Positions 1 through 6,329 of a DNA stretch of 20,981 bases are shown here, piece after piece (within the stretch, counting starts at the first letter, position 1; each line of letters begins with the position of its first letter). This stretch comes from JAZDLO01 sp043801935 (GTDB taxonomy: Bacteria > Actinomycetota > Thermoleophilia > RBG-16-64-13): the NCBI GenBank assembly GCA_043801935.1, contig JAZDLO010000007.1:1-20981 (forward strand), read 5' to 3'. The translations under genes and the position numbers were made by a program. The notes beneath the pieces are model-generated. The model had not been told where the DNA came from. It ran no database searches and saw only the letters and a program-made list of their open reading frames with translations.

Positions 1-522
1 GAGACCGATGACCCCCATCTTGGCGCAGCAATAGCCGGCCCGCATGGGATACCCGGAGCGGCCGTCGCCGGAGCGTCCCCCTTCGGCTCCGATGTTGATG
101 ATGATGCCGCCCTTGCCGGCCGGGACCATGTGTTTGAGGACTTCCCGGGCGCAGAGCATACTGCCGGTGAGATCGACGGCGATGATCTCGTTCCAGTCCT
201 CCAGCGACAGATCCCACACGTAGGCGGTGGGGCCGCCGATGCCGCTGTTGTTCACCAGGATGTCGATGCGGCCGTAGGTCTCGATCGCTTTGGCCACCGC
301 GTCGATGACATCTTGCTCCTTGGTGATGTCCATGGGCACGGCGAGACCTTTGCCCCCCATGGCTTCGAACTCACTCACTGCCGTGTTCAGGTTCTCCTGG
401 TTACGGGCAGCGAGGACTACCGTCGCCCCTTCTTCGACGAAGCTCTTGGCGATGGCTTTGCCGATACCGCTGCCGCCACCGGTGATGAAGGCGATCTTGT
501 CTTTCAGTCGGTCGTAACCCAT
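1..522 (-). CDS. SDR family NAD(P)-dependent oxidoreductase, 3' end cut by window edge
   Basis: This is the N-terminal 174 residues of a classical short-chain dehydrogenase/reductase; the frame stays open to base 1, so the C-terminus lies outside. It reads MGYDRLKDKIAFITGGG at the start, with the Rossmann motif TGGGSGIG (residues 14-21), NNSG (91-94), and a YxxxK pair at Tyr164/Lys168. The Ser normally found after the INI strand is absent (INIGAEGG), though Ser151 or Ser156 in the following, longer loop could serve. The ATG at 520-522 has AGGAG upstream. It is the last visible gene of the operon that starts with the ene-reductase at 4567, 55 nt after the isochorismatase-fold gene. It probably oxidises an alcohol or reduces a ketone on the same unknown substrate. 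Family call is firm; substrate is unknown. Confidence 0.9.
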   Translation of the reverse strand, partial: MGYDRLKDKIAFITGGGSGIGKAIAKSFVEEGATVVLAARNQENLNTAVSEFEAMGGKGLAVPMDITKEQDVIDAVAKAIETYGRIDILVNNSGIGGPTAYVWDLSLEDWNEIIAVDLTGSMLCAREVLKHMVPAGKGGIIINIGAEGGRSGDGRSGYPMRAGYCCAKMGVIGL

Positions 523-577
523 GGAGATCGGCTCCTGTCTCTCGCTGTGTGCGTGGACGTTAGTGATCGCCGAGATA

Positions 578-1180
578 TCAGAGGTGGGAGATGACGTCTT
601 CAGTGGTCGTGACCAGAGCTATCGCCGGGATCATGGCCTTGAAGATGATCTCGTGCAGCTCCTGATTGCCGTCGGTCGACGCATCCTCGGGGACGATCAG
701 GTTGTAGAAGCGGTCGGCACAGGCGAATGCGGCAGTCCCGACCGCCATGCCGGTAGCCACGCCGGCCAAGACGATCGTCTCGATACCATTGTCCTGCAGG
801 TACTGCGCCAGGTCGTTGCCCTGGAAGATCCCAAAAGGCCAGTTGTAGAAGAGCGGCTCTCCGGGTTGGGGAGCGAGCTCGTCTATGACTTCCACATCAG
901 GAGTGCCGGGCGAATTCACAACGGTCTTTTCGATAAACGGCCAGAACCGCCCGTAGACGGGAAATCGCGAGTCCGGCGGCGTGATGGCGTTCACGTAGAT
1001 GACCGGAAGACCCTTCTCGCGGAAGGCCTTCAGCATCGCCTGCTGCCGGGGAATGATCCCTGATTCCGCAGTCGCTCGGGAGTGGCCCAGCCCATCGAGT
1101 GGGCTCCCTACCTTCACGATCGCGCGCTGCATGTGCACGAGAAGCAAAGCCGGTTTTCCCTTCATCTGCCAATCGGTCAT
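578..1180 (-). CDS. Isochorismatase-fold (cysteine hydrolase family) protein with all three catalytic residues replaced
   Basis: The 200-residue length and the whole-protein pattern fit the isochorismatase/nicotinamidase/biuret hydrolase superfamily: strand LLLV followed by xMQ (residues 12-18), the FxGxDL segment (119-124), and VATGMAVGTAA (141-151). In catalytic members the Asp before xxQ, the Lys before xxxSAF, and the Cys in ATxxCV form the triad. Here the three positions read His16, Asn113 and Ala146. I checked the two outer positions against the nucleotides. The fold is therefore likely, but classical thioester hydrolysis is not; it may be a non-catalytic partner or use other chemistry. 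The ATG at 1180 has GGGAG upstream. It sits 23 nt after the M24 gene, so the two are probably cotranscribed. A standard annotation would wrongly call it an active cysteine hydrolase. Confidence 0.88.
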   Translation of the reverse strand: MTDWQMKGKPALLLVHMQRAIVKVGSPLDGLGHSRATAESGIIPRQQAMLKAFREKGLPVIYVNAITPPDSRFPVYGRFWPFIEKTVVNSPGTPDVEVIDELAPQPGEPLFYNWPFGIFQGNDLAQYLQDNGIETIVLAGVATGMAVGTAAFACADRFYNLIVPEDASTDGNQELHEIIFKAMIPAIALVTTTEDVISHL

Positions 1181-1203
1181 GTCAAATCTCCCTTCTAGTC
1201 AGG

Positions 1204-2403
1204 TCAAACGACAAAGATCTGCTTGGGGCACTTGTGCAAACGCTCGGCCCCGTTCGGGTTGCCCACCAGGAAGTTGTCGCAGCACATGCTCCATACCACT
1301 CCGGGTTTCGCCGCATACGGGTGCACGGCGATGTTCATGTTCGCTTTGAGCGTCCATGTCTCGTCCGGCCGCAGGTTGGGGCGCTCAACCAGCGGGTAGC
1401 CCTGGCCGTGGGCGAAAGACCGCAGAGGGGGAGCGTATCCACGCTCGACGATGAAGTCTTTGAATAGCTGGAAGAGGTCTCTACAGGGTACGCCTGGGAC
1501 CATGGCCTTGGCGACCTTCTCCTGGGCGTCCACAGCGGCGGCGAACGCGTCTTTCAGCTCCTGTGTGGGTTCGGCGTGCACGGTGAAGATGCGCAGCAGC
1601 TCGCTGTACATACCACCCGGTCCGTTGGTCTCGTTCAGGAGGCTGACCTGGTCGCCTTCTCGGATCACGCGTCCCTGTAGGTGATAGACGTCAAAGGGCA
1701 CGAAGGTGCCCAGCGGACCTGAGTTGACCAGAACCAGACCACGCGAGCTGCCATGTTTGGACATGAAGCAATGGGTCTCGGCGTAGACCTCGTAGTCGTG
1801 CATCCCCGGCTTGATGGTATTCGCGAGATGCTCGACACACGCGTCCTGGATGGCGGCCGTGCCCTTGATCATCTCGATCTCTTCCGCGCTCTTGGGGACT
1901 CTGATCTCGTCCACCCACTCGGTGGCGTCCACAAAGGCGGCACCGGGCATGTTGGCCCGCAGGTAGTCGGCAAAGGTCATGGGGATAAAACTGGGCTCCA
2001 CCCAACCCACAGTGGGGTTCTTCTTGCCCTTCATGGCCTCGACGGCCAGTTTAGCGTCATACGTATTCGTGTAGCTCATCGTGGGGAAGTAGACATCCCC
2101 CCAGTTGTTCTTGATGCCGCGGGCGAACCACGGCGGCGGAAAGACCTGGTTGTTTGGGGGCTCGACACCGCAGTTGATGACCGTCATATCCTCGTCGGCC
2201 GCGAAGATCAGGGTCATGGGGAATTGGTGCCGGGCGGTCCAATCAGAGAACCAGCGGACGGTGCCGCCCAGAAACTCCTCTGACGTCTGCATCACCAGAT
2301 AGTCGAGCTTTCGCTCCTCCATCATCCCGCGGACCAGGCTCCAGCGGCGCTGCAGCTCGGTGTCGGAGGCCATTTTGACAAGTCTTTCCTTCGGGTCACT
2401 CAC
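1204..2403 (-). CDS. M24 (creatinase/aminopeptidase P-like) family protein lacking most metal ligands
   Basis: This 399-residue protein has the two-domain layout of creatinase and prolidase relatives: an N-terminal creatinase-like domain (about 1-175) and a C-terminal pita-bread domain (about 180-399), joined by the typical IRVPKSAEEIEMIK segment. In M24 metallopeptidases two Asp, one His and two Glu bind two metals. Here the Asp positions read Asn257 and Glu268 (in YSELLR), His332 is kept (AHGQG), and the Glu positions read His361 and Cys375. This resembles creatinase, which uses the fold without metals, so a C-N bond hydrolase on a small molecule is more likely than a peptidase; that is inference. 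The start is GTG at 2403, with AGGAGG 7 nt upstream. It follows the ene-reductase by 76 nt and precedes the isochorismatase-fold gene. Confidence 0.87.
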   Translation of the reverse strand: MSDPKERLVKMASDTELQRRWSLVRGMMEERKLDYLVMQTSEEFLGGTVRWFSDWTARHQFPMTLIFAADEDMTVINCGVEPPNNQVFPPPWFARGIKNNWGDVYFPTMSYTNTYDAKLAVEAMKGKKNPTVGWVEPSFIPMTFADYLRANMPGAAFVDATEWVDEIRVPKSAEEIEMIKGTAAIQDACVEHLANTIKPGMHDYEVYAETHCFMSKHGSSRGLVLVNSGPLGTFVPFDVYHLQGRVIREGDQVSLLNETNGPGGMYSELLRIFTVHAEPTQELKDAFAAAVDAQEKVAKAMVPGVPCRDLFQLFKDFIVERGYAPPLRSFAHGQGYPLVERPNLRPDETWTLKANMNIAVHPYAAKPGVVWSMCCDNFLVGNPNGAERLHKCPKQIFVV

Positions 2404-2469
2404 AGCAGAACCTCCTTGACGTCGCGTCCACGCGACCCACGTTAGCGGATTTCGGATGTCTTATCATCC

Positions 2470-2489
2470 CACCGTCCTACTAGACGGTG
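2470..2489 (-). other. Short hairpin at the end of the first ene-reductase gene
   Basis: A 7-bp perfect inverted repeat (CACCGTC / GACGGTG) with a 6-nt loop spans the TAG stop codon of the ene-reductase. No T-run follows on the minus strand, so it may protect or attenuate the transcript before the M24 gene rather than terminate it. Function is inferred only from position. Confidence 0.35.
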
Positions 2490-4567
2490 CGCCCGACTGA
2501 GAAGCCTGCCGCTATCGCGTCGATGATCAAACCCGGCTCCTTGCAGTCCCCGATCGCATGGATCTCCGCGGCCTTGCCCTCGAGGGCCTTGTATAGCCCG
2601 GGATTAGGCCTCAGCGGAACGGTGACCAACACGGTGTCGGCTTCGAGTGCGAGCGTGTGCCCATCTTTGTCGAGCACGACCAGGCCCTTGTCCGTGACCT
2701 CCTTGTACGTGACTCCGGTCAGAATAGTCGCGCCCTTCTTGGCCAGCCACGGCAGCAGCAAGATGCGCTGCAGCATCGGGATCTCCATCCCCGCCTGGTC
2801 GCCGGCCTCAGCGATCGTCACCTTTCTCCCTCGTTTGACGAGGAACTCGGCGGTCTCGCAGCCCTGGATGCCGCCGCCGATGATCACCACCCGCTTGCCG
2901 ACCGGCAACCACATCTTGGTCACTCGCCCCAGCGACCGGGGTCCCAGTAGCTTCAATGCGAGCTTGGCCTTCTCGCGCAGTTCGGCGCCGGAAAGGACGT
3001 TGCCGCCGTCGATGCCCGGGATCGTCAGCGTGTCGGGGACCCCCCCTGTAGCGACCACGATCGCGTCGGGTTTGGTCTGCTCGGCCAAGGCCGGGGTGAA
3101 TTCCTCTCCCAGTCTCACCGTGACGCCCAGTTTCTGGAGTTGCCCCCGGAAGTAGTCGACGAGATCGGTGAGGTTGAAGATCTCGGTTCCTTTGACCAAA
3201 GCCGCCATGTTCAGGAGCCCGCCCAGATACGATTCCTTCTCGTAGAGGGTAACGTCGTGACCTCTCAACGCCATCACCCGGGCGGCTTCCATGCCCGAAG
3301 GACCCGCCCCCACGACCGCGACCTTCTTGCGCTTCGCCGCCGTTGCGAATACGCTCTCGGACCCTCTACCGATCGAAGCGTTCACCTGACAGGCCAACCC
3401 TTCGTATTCCACCATGCGTGACTCACAGGTGATGCAGGCGGTGCAGGGCCGGACGTCGGCTCCCCTGCCCTCAGCCATCTTGGTGGGGTAGTCAAGATCC
3501 GCGAGCAACCGCCGCCCCATGATAAGGAAGTCCGCGTGTCCGGCTTCCAGGATCTTCTCGCCCAGAGCCGCGTCGAGTCTCCCTACCACGCCGACCGGGA
3601 CCGACACCGCCTGCTTTATGGCCGCGCCCAGAGGAGCCACCCAGGAGCCCGGCTCTGAGGTGTTCTTGAATTCCTTCATAAGTGGCGACGGCGGCTCGGG
3701 ATAGAGCATCTGCTCGGCCGTAGCCACCCGCCAATAGTCGTTGTAGCCGTCGGCGGTCACATTGAAGTAATCGGCGCCGGCTGCTTCGATCATTTTGGCG
3801 AATTGCTGTGCCTCCTCCACCGTGGTGCCCAACGCGTCACCATATTCGGCCCCCTTGAGCTTCATACCGCAGATGAAGTCGTCGCCCGTGCGCTCCCGGC
3901 AGGCCCGCATGATCTCGACGACGAAGCGCCCCCTATCTTCCAGGGTTCTGCAACCGTATTCATCGTCGCGGTGATTGTAGACGCGGGAGAGAAAGGAGTT
4001 GATCAAGTAGTAGTGGTCCCCGTGGAGCTCGATGCCGTCGAAGCCCGCCTTCTTGGCCCGCTCCGCAGCGTCGGCGTATCGGATGATGATGGCTTTTATC
4101 TCGGGCACCGTCAGGGGCTTCACCTTCCACGGGAAGCCCAAGAAGATCCTCTGCATCTCGTCGTCGTTCAGCGCCGAAGGGACCCGGGCGGCGTACTCCG
4201 GGTGCTTTCCGTTGGGAGGGAAGAAGGCGTTGGGACCGAGATGGTTGATCTGGAGGATGATGGGGCAGTCATGGTCGTGCGCCGCCTGCGCCAGCCTAGC
4301 CATACCGGGAATGAACTTGTCGTCGAAGACCGCGATCGTGCCCTCCCGATGGCCCTCGGGATCGACGATGGACTGCTCGACGATAATGCCGCCCACACCT
4401 CCCCGGGCCAGCCCCCCATAGAAGTCGAGATAGTCTTGAGTGATGGCGCCGTCTTCGAAATCGGCGAAGTTCATATCTTGGGGCGTCTTGACGATGCGGT
4501 TCTTGAACGTCACATTCCTGATCTGCATCGGTTGGAAGACCCTTGTCAGACCGGGCGAGCTGGCCAT
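2480..4567 (-). CDS. NADH:flavin oxidoreductase / 2,4-dienoyl-CoA reductase-type iron-sulfur flavoprotein (ene-reductase)
   Basis: This 695-residue protein has the three-part layout of 2,4-dienoyl-CoA reductase, trimethylamine dehydrogenase and the bile-acid enzymes BaiCD/BaiH. It has an FMN-binding old-yellow-enzyme TIM barrel (1-360) with the HGDHYYL segment at 182-188. A 4Fe-4S site uses Cys375, Cys378, Cys381 and Cys393. A FAD domain carries GAGPSG (420-425), and an inserted NAD(P)H domain carries GGGIQG (564-569). AIGD near 671 closes the FAD site. The expected reaction is NAD(P)H-driven reduction of an activated C=C bond in the cytoplasm. ATG 4567 has GGGAGGA just upstream. It is the first gene of an operon running to the left edge, under the promoter at 4640-4668 and the operator at 4609-4630. 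The substrate is unknown. Confidence 0.93.
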   Translation of the reverse strand: MASSPGLTRVFQPMQIRNVTFKNRIVKTPQDMNFADFEDGAITQDYLDFYGGLARGGVGGIIVEQSIVDPEGHREGTIAVFDDKFIPGMARLAQAAHDHDCPIILQINHLGPNAFFPPNGKHPEYAARVPSALNDDEMQRIFLGFPWKVKPLTVPEIKAIIIRYADAAERAKKAGFDGIELHGDHYYLINSFLSRVYNHRDDEYGCRTLEDRGRFVVEIMRACRERTGDDFICGMKLKGAEYGDALGTTVEEAQQFAKMIEAAGADYFNVTADGYNDYWRVATAEQMLYPEPPSPLMKEFKNTSEPGSWVAPLGAAIKQAVSVPVGVVGRLDAALGEKILEAGHADFLIMGRRLLADLDYPTKMAEGRGADVRPCTACITCESRMVEYEGLACQVNASIGRGSESVFATAAKRKKVAVVGAGPSGMEAARVMALRGHDVTLYEKESYLGGLLNMAALVKGTEIFNLTDLVDYFRGQLQKLGVTVRLGEEFTPALAEQTKPDAIVVATGGVPDTLTIPGIDGGNVLSGAELREKAKLALKLLGPRSLGRVTKMWLPVGKRVVIIGGGIQGCETAEFLVKRGRKVTIAEAGDQAGMEIPMLQRILLLPWLAKKGATILTGVTYKEVTDKGLVVLDKDGHTLALEADTVLVTVPLRPNPGLYKALEGKAAEIHAIGDCKEPGLIIDAIAAGFSVGRTV

Positions 4568-4581
4568 CCTATTCCTCCCAT

Positions 4582-4609
4582 TTGCGCGACATCGGTGGTA
4601 TTGTATATA
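4582..4609 (+). promoter_or_regulatory. Possible promoter of the TetR gene
   Basis: TTGCGC, a 16-nt spacer and TATATA (4604-4609) could form a weak plus-strand promoter. It would place the TetR transcription start inside the operator at 4609-4630, which would give autorepression. The -35 match is poor, so this is only a candidate. Confidence 0.3.
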
Positions 4610-4630
4610 CGGAGTGAGCGCTCCGTCCGT
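4609..4630. promoter_or_regulatory. Probable TetR-family operator, copy 1
   Basis: This 22-bp near-palindrome has left half ACGGAGTGAGC. The right half is GCTCCGTCCGT. Nine of 11 positions match the reverse complement. The identical 22 bp recurs in inverted orientation at 8506-8527. It starts about 9 nt downstream of the -10 element of the leftward promoter, so a bound repressor would cover the transcription start. The adjacent divergent TetR gene is the natural candidate to bind it, probably also controlling itself. Confidence 0.82.
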
Positions 4631-4639
4631 TGCGTCTTC

Positions 4640-4668
4640 ACGGTACTAGCGCGTGTCTCCCCTGTCAA
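4640..4668 (-). promoter_or_regulatory. Sigma-70-type promoter for the ene-reductase/M24/isochorismatase-fold/SDR operon
   Basis: On the minus strand a perfect -35 TTGACA (4668-4663), a 17-nt spacer and a weaker -10 TACCGT (4645-4640) are present. Transcription would start near 4633, giving a leader of roughly 65 nt. The block CTAGTAC at the end of the spacer is repeated at exactly the same distance from TTGACA in the promoter at 8538-8566. Confidence 0.75.
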
Positions 4669-4773
4669 GTCGGAAGCGTGACGGACCCCACGACGATGCT
4701 GAGGCCTTTCGGAGGACCCGAGGAGCGCACCTGGTAGCCTCTGTTCGGGGTTCGACAAAAAAGGATACGGGAG

Positions 4774-5409
4774 TTGGCGAAGACGGTGGTGAAAAGGCTG
4801 AGACTGGCGCCCGCGGACAGACGCCGAAAGATCATCGAAGCGATCGTGCGGGTGGTATCCGAGCACGGAGTACCGGAAGCGACTATCTCCCGTATCGCCG
4901 AGGCCGCCGGCGTAGGGCCCGGCACTCTCTACCGCTACTTTGGAAGCCGGCAGGAGATGCTTCTGGCAGCCTTGGAGGCTGTATACGAGCAGATCATGCT
5001 GCCGTGGCACGAGTCGCCTGAGAAGGATGCGCTGGAGCGCGTCAGAGCGGTCGGAAGACGGCATTCCCAGACCATGCTGTCCGGAGAGGGCGGCTTCGCT
5101 GTCCCCTGGGTGAAGTTCATCGCCGGAGCGTCCGAGGTGGGTCTGCGCGACGCTGTCGCCGAAGCCCAGCGCCGGGCCTATCGGATGGTCCAGAGCGTGT
5201 TCGAAGAAGCCCAGGCTCAGGGTTCTATCAGGGCAGATGCCGACCCGCTCCAGTTGACCTACCAGTTTCTCGTCTACGCTTGGGGCGAGAACATGTGCGT
5301 GCTTATGGGGCTGGACGAGTTCCTCGGCGAGGATCGATCGACCAAGATCCTCGAGCACTTCCTCGACCAAGCGGCGACGAGACCACTCGAGAACGGTCCA
5401 GACTGCTAG
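4774..5409 (+). CDS. TetR/AcrR family transcriptional regulator
   Basis: The 211-residue protein has a canonical TetR N-terminal DNA-binding domain: a first helix around residues 17-30, then helix-turn-helix ISRIAEAAGVGPGTLYRYF (38-56) followed by the GSRQEML segment. The C-terminal two-thirds is helical and divergent, as expected for a ligand-binding and dimer domain. The start is TTG at 4774, supported by AAGGA 8 nt upstream; GTG codons at 4786 and 4789 lack a comparable ribosome-binding site. It is divergent from one ene-reductase operon and convergent with the other, with 15 nt between stop codons. The duplicated 22-bp near-palindrome at both operon promoters is its likely binding site. 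The expected role is a repressor released by a pathway substrate or intermediate. Confidence 0.92.
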   Translation: MAKTVVKRLRLAPADRRRKIIEAIVRVVSEHGVPEATISRIAEAAGVGPGTLYRYFGSRQEMLLAALEAVYEQIMLPWHESPEKDALERVRAVGRRHSQTMLSGEGGFAVPWVKFIAGASEVGLRDAVAEAQRRAYRMVQSVFEEAQAQGSIRADADPLQLTYQFLVYAWGENMCVLMGLDEFLGEDRSTKILEHFLDQAATRPLENGPDC

Positions 5410-5424
5410 ACGCCACGACGCGCC

Positions 5425-6234
5425 CTACCACATACTGCCGCCGCCCTCTACCTGGAGGGTTTGGCAAGTGACCATATCGCTGTCTTCCGAAGCCAAGAAC
5501 ACGGCCGGGCCGGCCAGGTCCTCGGCAACCAGGTTCCGCTCTTTGATGGCCTGGGCGTTCCTCCGCACCTCCAGGAACTCGGGGGTATCGGCGATCAGGT
5601 CAAGGGCGGCTTCGGTCATAGTGAAGCCGGGGGACAGCGTGTTGACGCGGATGCCGAACTCTCCCAGCTCTTTACCCAATCCTCTGGTGAAGCCGATGAC
5701 CCCGCCTTTGCTCGAGATGTAGTGGATGAACCCGGGGATACCCTCGAAGAAGCTGGTGGAGCCCAGATTGATAATCTTTCCGTACCCCTGAGGCTTCATG
5801 TAGGGCACCACAGCCCGGGCGCAGTACCACTGGCCTTTCAGATTCACATTATGCATCTGGTCCCATTCCTCCGGGGTCCACTCGTCGAAGGGTTTCCAGC
5901 CGGTCTTGGCCATGAACCCCTTGAAGGCGGCGGCGTTGTTGACGAGTATGTCGATCTTGCCCCCCCACGTGTCCGCCACCTTCTTGGCCGTGGCTTCACA
6001 CTGAGCCAAATCCCGCACGTCACAAGCGAGAGTGATGGCCGTACCCCCACCGGCCGTGATCTCCTCGGCCACCGCCGCGGCACCGGCCGCGTCGATGTCG
6101 GTCACCGCCACCTTCGCGCCCTCCTCGGCGAAGCGGAGGGAGATCGAGCGGCCCAGGCTGTTGGGGCCGGCCCCGCCGGTGATGACGGCCACTCTGCCTC
6201 TTAGTCTTTGCGCTTCCTCAGTCTTCAGCTTCAC
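5425..6234 (-). CDS. SDR family NAD(P)-dependent oxidoreductase
   Basis: This complete 269-residue classical SDR has the glycine-rich cofactor motif TGGAGPNSLGRS (19-30), NNAA (99-102), and an intact Ser159-Tyr172-Lys176 triad within LGSTSFF and YISSK. Acidic Asp46 at the end of the second strand (VTDID) suggests preference for NAD(H) over NADP(H), as known for the family. The start is GTG at 6234 with GAGAGGA upstream. It lies 95 nt downstream of the second ene-reductase and is probably cotranscribed with it, mirroring the ene-reductase/SDR pairing of the other operon. Together they could interconvert an enone and a saturated alcohol or ketone. The substrate is unknown. Confidence 0.92.
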   Translation of the reverse strand: MKLKTEEAQRLRGRVAVITGGAGPNSLGRSISLRFAEEGAKVAVTDIDAAGAAAVAEEITAGGGTAITLACDVRDLAQCEATAKKVADTWGGKIDILVNNAAAFKGFMAKTGWKPFDEWTPEEWDQMHNVNLKGQWYCARAVVPYMKPQGYGKIINLGSTSFFEGIPGFIHYISSKGGVIGFTRGLGKELGEFGIRVNTLSPGFTMTEAALDLIADTPEFLEVRRNAQAIKERNLVAEDLAGPAVFLASEDSDMVTCQTLQVEGGGSMW

Positions 6235-6329
6235 GGTTATCCTCTCTGCCGGTCGACGCCGGTCTTGGTCAGGCGAACATTTCTGATCTCACCAAAGTCC
6301 CCAGAACCACACCGCCTGTAGGCTGGGGG

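Noticed and set aside
3803..4681. Long plus-strand open frame opposite the first ene-reductase
   Set aside because: It is antisense to a gene with clear FMN/FAD/Fe-S motifs, has no recognisable domain, and is typical of shadow frames in GC-rich DNA.
4546..5370. Long minus-strand open frame opposite the TetR gene
   Set aside because: It overlaps the TetR coding region, the promoter and the operator, and its translation shows no family features.
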